The notes beneath the pieces were generated by a model. It searched no databases. It worked only from the letters and a program-made list of their open reading frames with translations, and was not told where the DNA came from. 26,486 nucleotides of DNA from Desulfobacterales bacterium (lineage in GTDB: Bacteria; Desulfobacterota; Desulfobulbia; Desulfobulbales; Desulfocapsaceae), in the NCBI GenBank assembly GCA_013042695.1, contig JABDPQ010000166.1, positions 1 through 26,486 on the forward strand, read 5' to 3'. Numbering within the stretch: the first letter of the stretch is position 1; each line of letters begins with the position of its first letter. Below, piece after piece: positions 23,967 to 26,486 of the stretch. A program made the translations under genes and the position numbers.

Positions 23967-24808
23967 TCAGATATTTCCTAGACAAACAATCTGCCGGACG
24001 CCACATTCTTTCCTGGGGAATATGGATCTTTCCCGCAGGCTGTTTGGTCCTGGCGTCACTTTTAACTTTGACCGGCTTGACGGAGCCCCTATTTCTGCAG
24101 CTTAACGGATGGTTCAACAAGCTTCTGCCAGCATCGGTTTGGCTGCACATCACCAACGGTGGTGATGGCTATGTTGCCATAGCCCTTTCACTCCCCTTCT
24201 GTGTCAGAAATTCACGGTTCGTCATCATGCTTATGGGAGCCGGTGCATTTATGGCCTGGGTCCCGCGCACAATCAAAGCCTACCATAGTCTGCCACGCCC
24301 ACCAGCACTGCTAGATCCGGAACAATATACCCTGATCGGCGACGCCTATTATGGGGGCGCATTTCCATCAGGCCATACTGCCACCATCTTCTTTATTGTT
24401 GCCCTGGTTTTCTTCATGTACCAGAAACCTGGCCCACGATTCATTGCCTTTCTTGCTGGTATCCTGGTTGGTGCGTCCCGTATCGCCTGCGGAATCCATT
24501 GGCCAACAGATGTGCTCGCCGGAGCTGCACTGGGATGGATAATTTCTGCACTCGCCTATATCGTCTTTAGCAACTGGCCAAAACAAATTTCTCGGTCAGC
24601 TGAATTTGTCCTGCATCGCTTGCCAGTATTGGTAGTTGCTGCCGGTATCCCATGGTATGAGACTGCTTACGAAGGTACTCGTATGGGTTTTGTGGTTGTA
24701 TGCATTGCCATGATCAGTCTCTGGGGTTGGCTGAATGTAAAAAAAACAGGCAAAGCATACGGCAACCCCTGCGAGCAGGAGATCTCTCTAGACGATAGAA
24801 GATTTTGA
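23951..24808 (+). CDS. PAP2-family membrane phosphatase
   Basis: A 285-residue integral membrane protein of the type-2 phosphatidic acid phosphatase superfamily, which removes phosphate from lipid or polyprenyl (di)phosphates at the periplasmic face. The three catalytic motifs are present: KAYHSLPRP, AFPSGHTAT and SRIACGIHWPTD. About six membrane helices are visible. It overlaps the epimerase by 16 bases if started at 23951; the next ATG (23963) would give an ATGA overlap and cannot be excluded. Coupled to wecB and glycosyltransferases, recycling of undecaprenyl diphosphate for glycan assembly is a likely role. The C-terminal region after the last motif has two further helices. Confidence 0.88.
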   Translation: MQTHMIRYFLDKQSAGRHILSWGIWIFPAGCLVLASLLTLTGLTEPLFLQLNGWFNKLLPASVWLHITNGGDGYVAIALSLPFCVRNSRFVIMLMGAGAFMAWVPRTIKAYHSLPRPPALLDPEQYTLIGDAYYGGAFPSGHTATIFFIVALVFFMYQKPGPRFIAFLAGILVGASRIACGIHWPTDVLAGAALGWIISALAYIVFSNWPKQISRSAEFVLHRLPVLVVAAGIPWYETAYEGTRMGFVVVCIAMISLWGWLNVKKTGKAYGNPCEQEISLDDRRF

Positions 24809-24812
24809 AAAA

Positions 24813-24957
24813 CTTGAGCCTTTTGCAAAATGATGATTTTCGTCCAAAGTCAAGGCATGCGAAAAATTTTTACCGCAGGCATATAATCGATATTCCGAGG
24901 ATAAAAATTTAAGCATAACGTAGAGGTTGAACGAAAAGGGCGTTTTGCAAGTGGCTC
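24813..24957. mobile_element. MITE-like inverted-repeat element
   Basis: An element of about 145 bases with no ORF. The left end GAGCCTTTTGCAAAAT (24816-24831) and right end GTTTTGCAAGTGGCTC (24942-24957) are imperfect inverted repeats (13 of 16). Inside, AAATTTTTACC and GGATAAAAATTT suggest a nested imperfect palindrome. The same 19-base left end occurs in opposite orientation at 9168-9186. Target-site duplication was not recognised. A bound-RNA hairpin or terminator function after the PAP2 gene is an alternative. Confidence 0.55.
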
Positions 24958-25048
24958 GCTTGGTTTTCAGACGGTTGTTGTGTCGGATAAAAATCCGGGT
25001 CACATAACCGCCTTCAAATACCTGTGCCCCGAGAGGTGCTCATAACAA

Positions 25049-26143
25049 ATGAATATTCTCCTGATCTCAATAGATTTTCCACCGGTACCCGGAGGTATTT
25101 CCGCTCATGTATTTGAACTTGGCAAAGCCTATGTTGAATTGGGTCATACTGTGGCTGTGGTAACCAGGCACCGTGGTACGGAACCAATCCAATCCATGCA
25201 GAGCGGCATGGCAATATACCGGGTAGCACTAAAATACATATCATTTATATACGGTCTACAAATACGGAGTTTTGTCAAAAAACTGATACCCCAAATCCAA
25301 CCTGACCTCATCCATATTCACGGGATGGGCCCTCTTGAATGGTACAATATTAATTACCTGCCACTGGCTTACACCAACCATACCTCAGGCTATCTTAAAA
25401 GAATCAAGAAGGGTGGTTTTCGTCGGATGGCAATGTTAAAGAGGCATTTCAATAAAGTAGACCTCTTTCTTGCTCCCAGTGAGGAATTGCTTCAGGTCCC
25501 ATTTGATATTAAGGCACCAAAATATTTTATTGCCAACGGTGTTGATGCAGCTAAATTTATATTCAGCAATGAGACGAGGGCAGAGATTCGCCAGGAACTC
25601 GGCCTAGAAAAAGACGAAATAGTAGCCATTTTAACAAGACGGCTGGTTGATAAAAACGGGGTTATCTATCTGGCGAGAGCCACTCAATTTCTGAGGAATA
25701 AGGCAATAAAATTTGTTGTAATTGGCGATGGTCCTGAACGAAAAGAGGTCGAGGATACATTCAAAAAAAATTGTGGAGAAAGAGCAATCTTTCTTGGAAA
25801 TAAAACACACGATGAGATTGTTGAATATTACTCTGCTGCTGATTTTTCCGTTCTGCCGTCCTTACTAGAGGCCACAAGTATAAGCGGGCTTGAGGCGATG
25901 GCTGCCAGCCTTCCCTTGGTGGGAACCAGGGTCGGGGGAATTCCCGAGTTGATTCTTCATGGAGAAAACGGATTCTTGTGTAATCCTGCAGACCCGGAAG
26001 ATTTGGCCCAAAAGATCGATGCGCTCTTGGATAGTGACCTTCGTGCTTTTGGCAGGAAATCTCGGCGTCTGGTTGAAGAACAATTTGACTGGCCAAACAT
26101 CGCAGATAAAACCCTCAAGGCTTACAAACAAATTTTGCATTAA
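25049..26143 (+). CDS. Glycosyltransferase family 4 protein
   Basis: A 364-residue GT-B-fold retaining glycosyltransferase. The N-terminal domain starts LLISIDFPPVPGGISAHVFE, the acceptor-side glycine-rich loop, and includes IQPDLIHIHGMGPLEW. The C-terminal domain has the nucleotide-sugar sites: ILTRRLVDKNGVIYLARA, FVVIGDGPERKEVE, ADFSVLPSLLEATSISGLEA with the EX7E motif, GTRVGGIPELI and HGENGFL. The length is complete and it is cytosolic with no membrane segment. AGAGG lies 13 bases before the ATG, a long spacing. It follows the MITE-like element and precedes a GT2-type gene, extending the polysaccharide locus. Sugar specificity is not readable. Confidence 0.9.
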   Translation: MNILLISIDFPPVPGGISAHVFELGKAYVELGHTVAVVTRHRGTEPIQSMQSGMAIYRVALKYISFIYGLQIRSFVKKLIPQIQPDLIHIHGMGPLEWYNINYLPLAYTNHTSGYLKRIKKGGFRRMAMLKRHFNKVDLFLAPSEELLQVPFDIKAPKYFIANGVDAAKFIFSNETRAEIRQELGLEKDEIVAILTRRLVDKNGVIYLARATQFLRNKAIKFVVIGDGPERKEVEDTFKKNCGERAIFLGNKTHDEIVEYYSAADFSVLPSLLEATSISGLEAMAASLPLVGTRVGGIPELILHGENGFLCNPADPEDLAQKIDALLDSDLRAFGRKSRRLVEEQFDWPNIADKTLKAYKQILH

Positions 26144-26187
26144 GGCTCCGGAAGCTTAGAAAAATTCAATCTAAATTATGATATGTG

Positions 26188-26486
26188 ATGAAATATACCA
26201 AAAATACCATTGAGTTATCATACATATTGCCGGTATTCTTTGATCAGAATGATACCAATACGCTTCTTGACCTGCTTCGATTTTATGCTTCATTTTCTCC
26301 AGAAGTGCTGGAGAAAATTGAGTTTATCATTGTTGACGATCACTCCCCCATAGGGGTGACAATACCTGCATCAATCAATCTTAACTATCGTCTTTTTCGC
26401 ATTGCCGATGACATTGCCTGGAATCAAGGAGGAGCAAGAAACTTGGGTGCGGTGCATTCGGTTCAGAAAATGATTTTGACTGATTG
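26188..26486 (+). CDS. Glycosyltransferase family 2-like protein, 5' part only
   Basis: An open frame starts at ATG 26188 and runs off the window after 99 codons, so only the N-terminus is seen. It opens with an LSYILPVFFDQNDTNTLLDL strand-helix, then IEFIIVDDHSP, the nucleotide-binding VDDxS motif of GT-A glycosyltransferases, and RIADDIAWNQGGARNLGA, followed by MILTD, the start of the metal-binding DxD region. This arrangement is typical of GT2/galactosyltransferase-like enzymes. It lies 44 bases after the GT4 gene, consistent with one operon. Confidence 0.8.
   Translation, partial: MKYTKNTIELSYILPVFFDQNDTNTLLDLLRFYASFSPEVLEKIEFIIVDDHSPIGVTIPASINLNYRLFRIADDIAWNQGGARNLGAVHSVQKMILTD

Noticed and set aside
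24984..24997. CGGAT-AAAA-ATCCG hairpin upstream of the GT4 gene
   Set aside because: Only five base pairs in A/T-rich flanks; too weak to call a terminator or operator.

Overview
This window comes from a Gram-negative bacterium. The signs are an outer-membrane barrel, a periplasmic HtrA protease, several Sec signal peptides and envelope-polysaccharide enzymes. Gene style and a short dispersed inverted-repeat element make me think of Desulfobacterota (sulfate-reducer relatives), but that is a family-level impression and no marker gene here proves it. Base composition is moderate and fairly even. There is no rRNA, tRNA or CRISPR array.

Layout. (1) 1-2585, minus strand: an FAD-dependent amine-oxidase-like oxidoreductase downstream of an ADP-ribosylglycohydrolase-family protein, probably one transcript. 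The left edge holds only short inverted repeats and a doubtful mini-ORF. (2) 2859-4230: a small pyridoxamine-phosphate-oxidase-fold protein converging on a protein that looks like the TIKI/TraB fold. (3) 4509-8598, plus strand: a promoter, an outer-membrane barrel, a membrane-anchored parvulin-type isomerase, then three consecutive HupE/UreJ-family membrane proteins that abut or overlap, closed by a hairpin. This looks like one envelope/metal-uptake operon. (4) 8688-9498: a small secreted protein and the broken 5' part of a transporter gene next to a solo transposon-like end. (5) 9621-13413, minus strand: OmpR-type regulator, sensor kinase and HtrA/Do protease, an envelope-stress unit with a perfect palindrome in front of the protease. 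(6) 13465-17858, minus strand: three successive N-terminally anchored alpha/beta hydrolases headed by a frameshifted small exported ORF. A secreted DUF3604 (PHP-like) protein is transcribed divergently (17941-19851). (7) 20173-21504: a frameshifted, truncated GAP-family gene fused in frame to an SRPBCC protein, then a secreted histidine phosphatase. (8) 21681-end: a carbohydrate-type sulfotransferase bracketed by a degenerate direct repeat, UDP-GlcNAc 2-epimerase, a PAP2 phosphatase, a GT4 glycosyltransferase and the start of a GT2-like glycosyltransferase cut by the window edge. Together these suggest a surface polysaccharide locus. A MITE-like inverted-repeat element (24813-24957) lies inside it.

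Most unusual points: the barrel/isomerase/triple-HupE operon, the row of three anchored alpha/beta hydrolases beside a stress-response unit, the GAP-SRPBCC gene wreck, the repeat around the sulfotransferase, and the MITE whose end recurs 15.6 kb away beside a broken gene.
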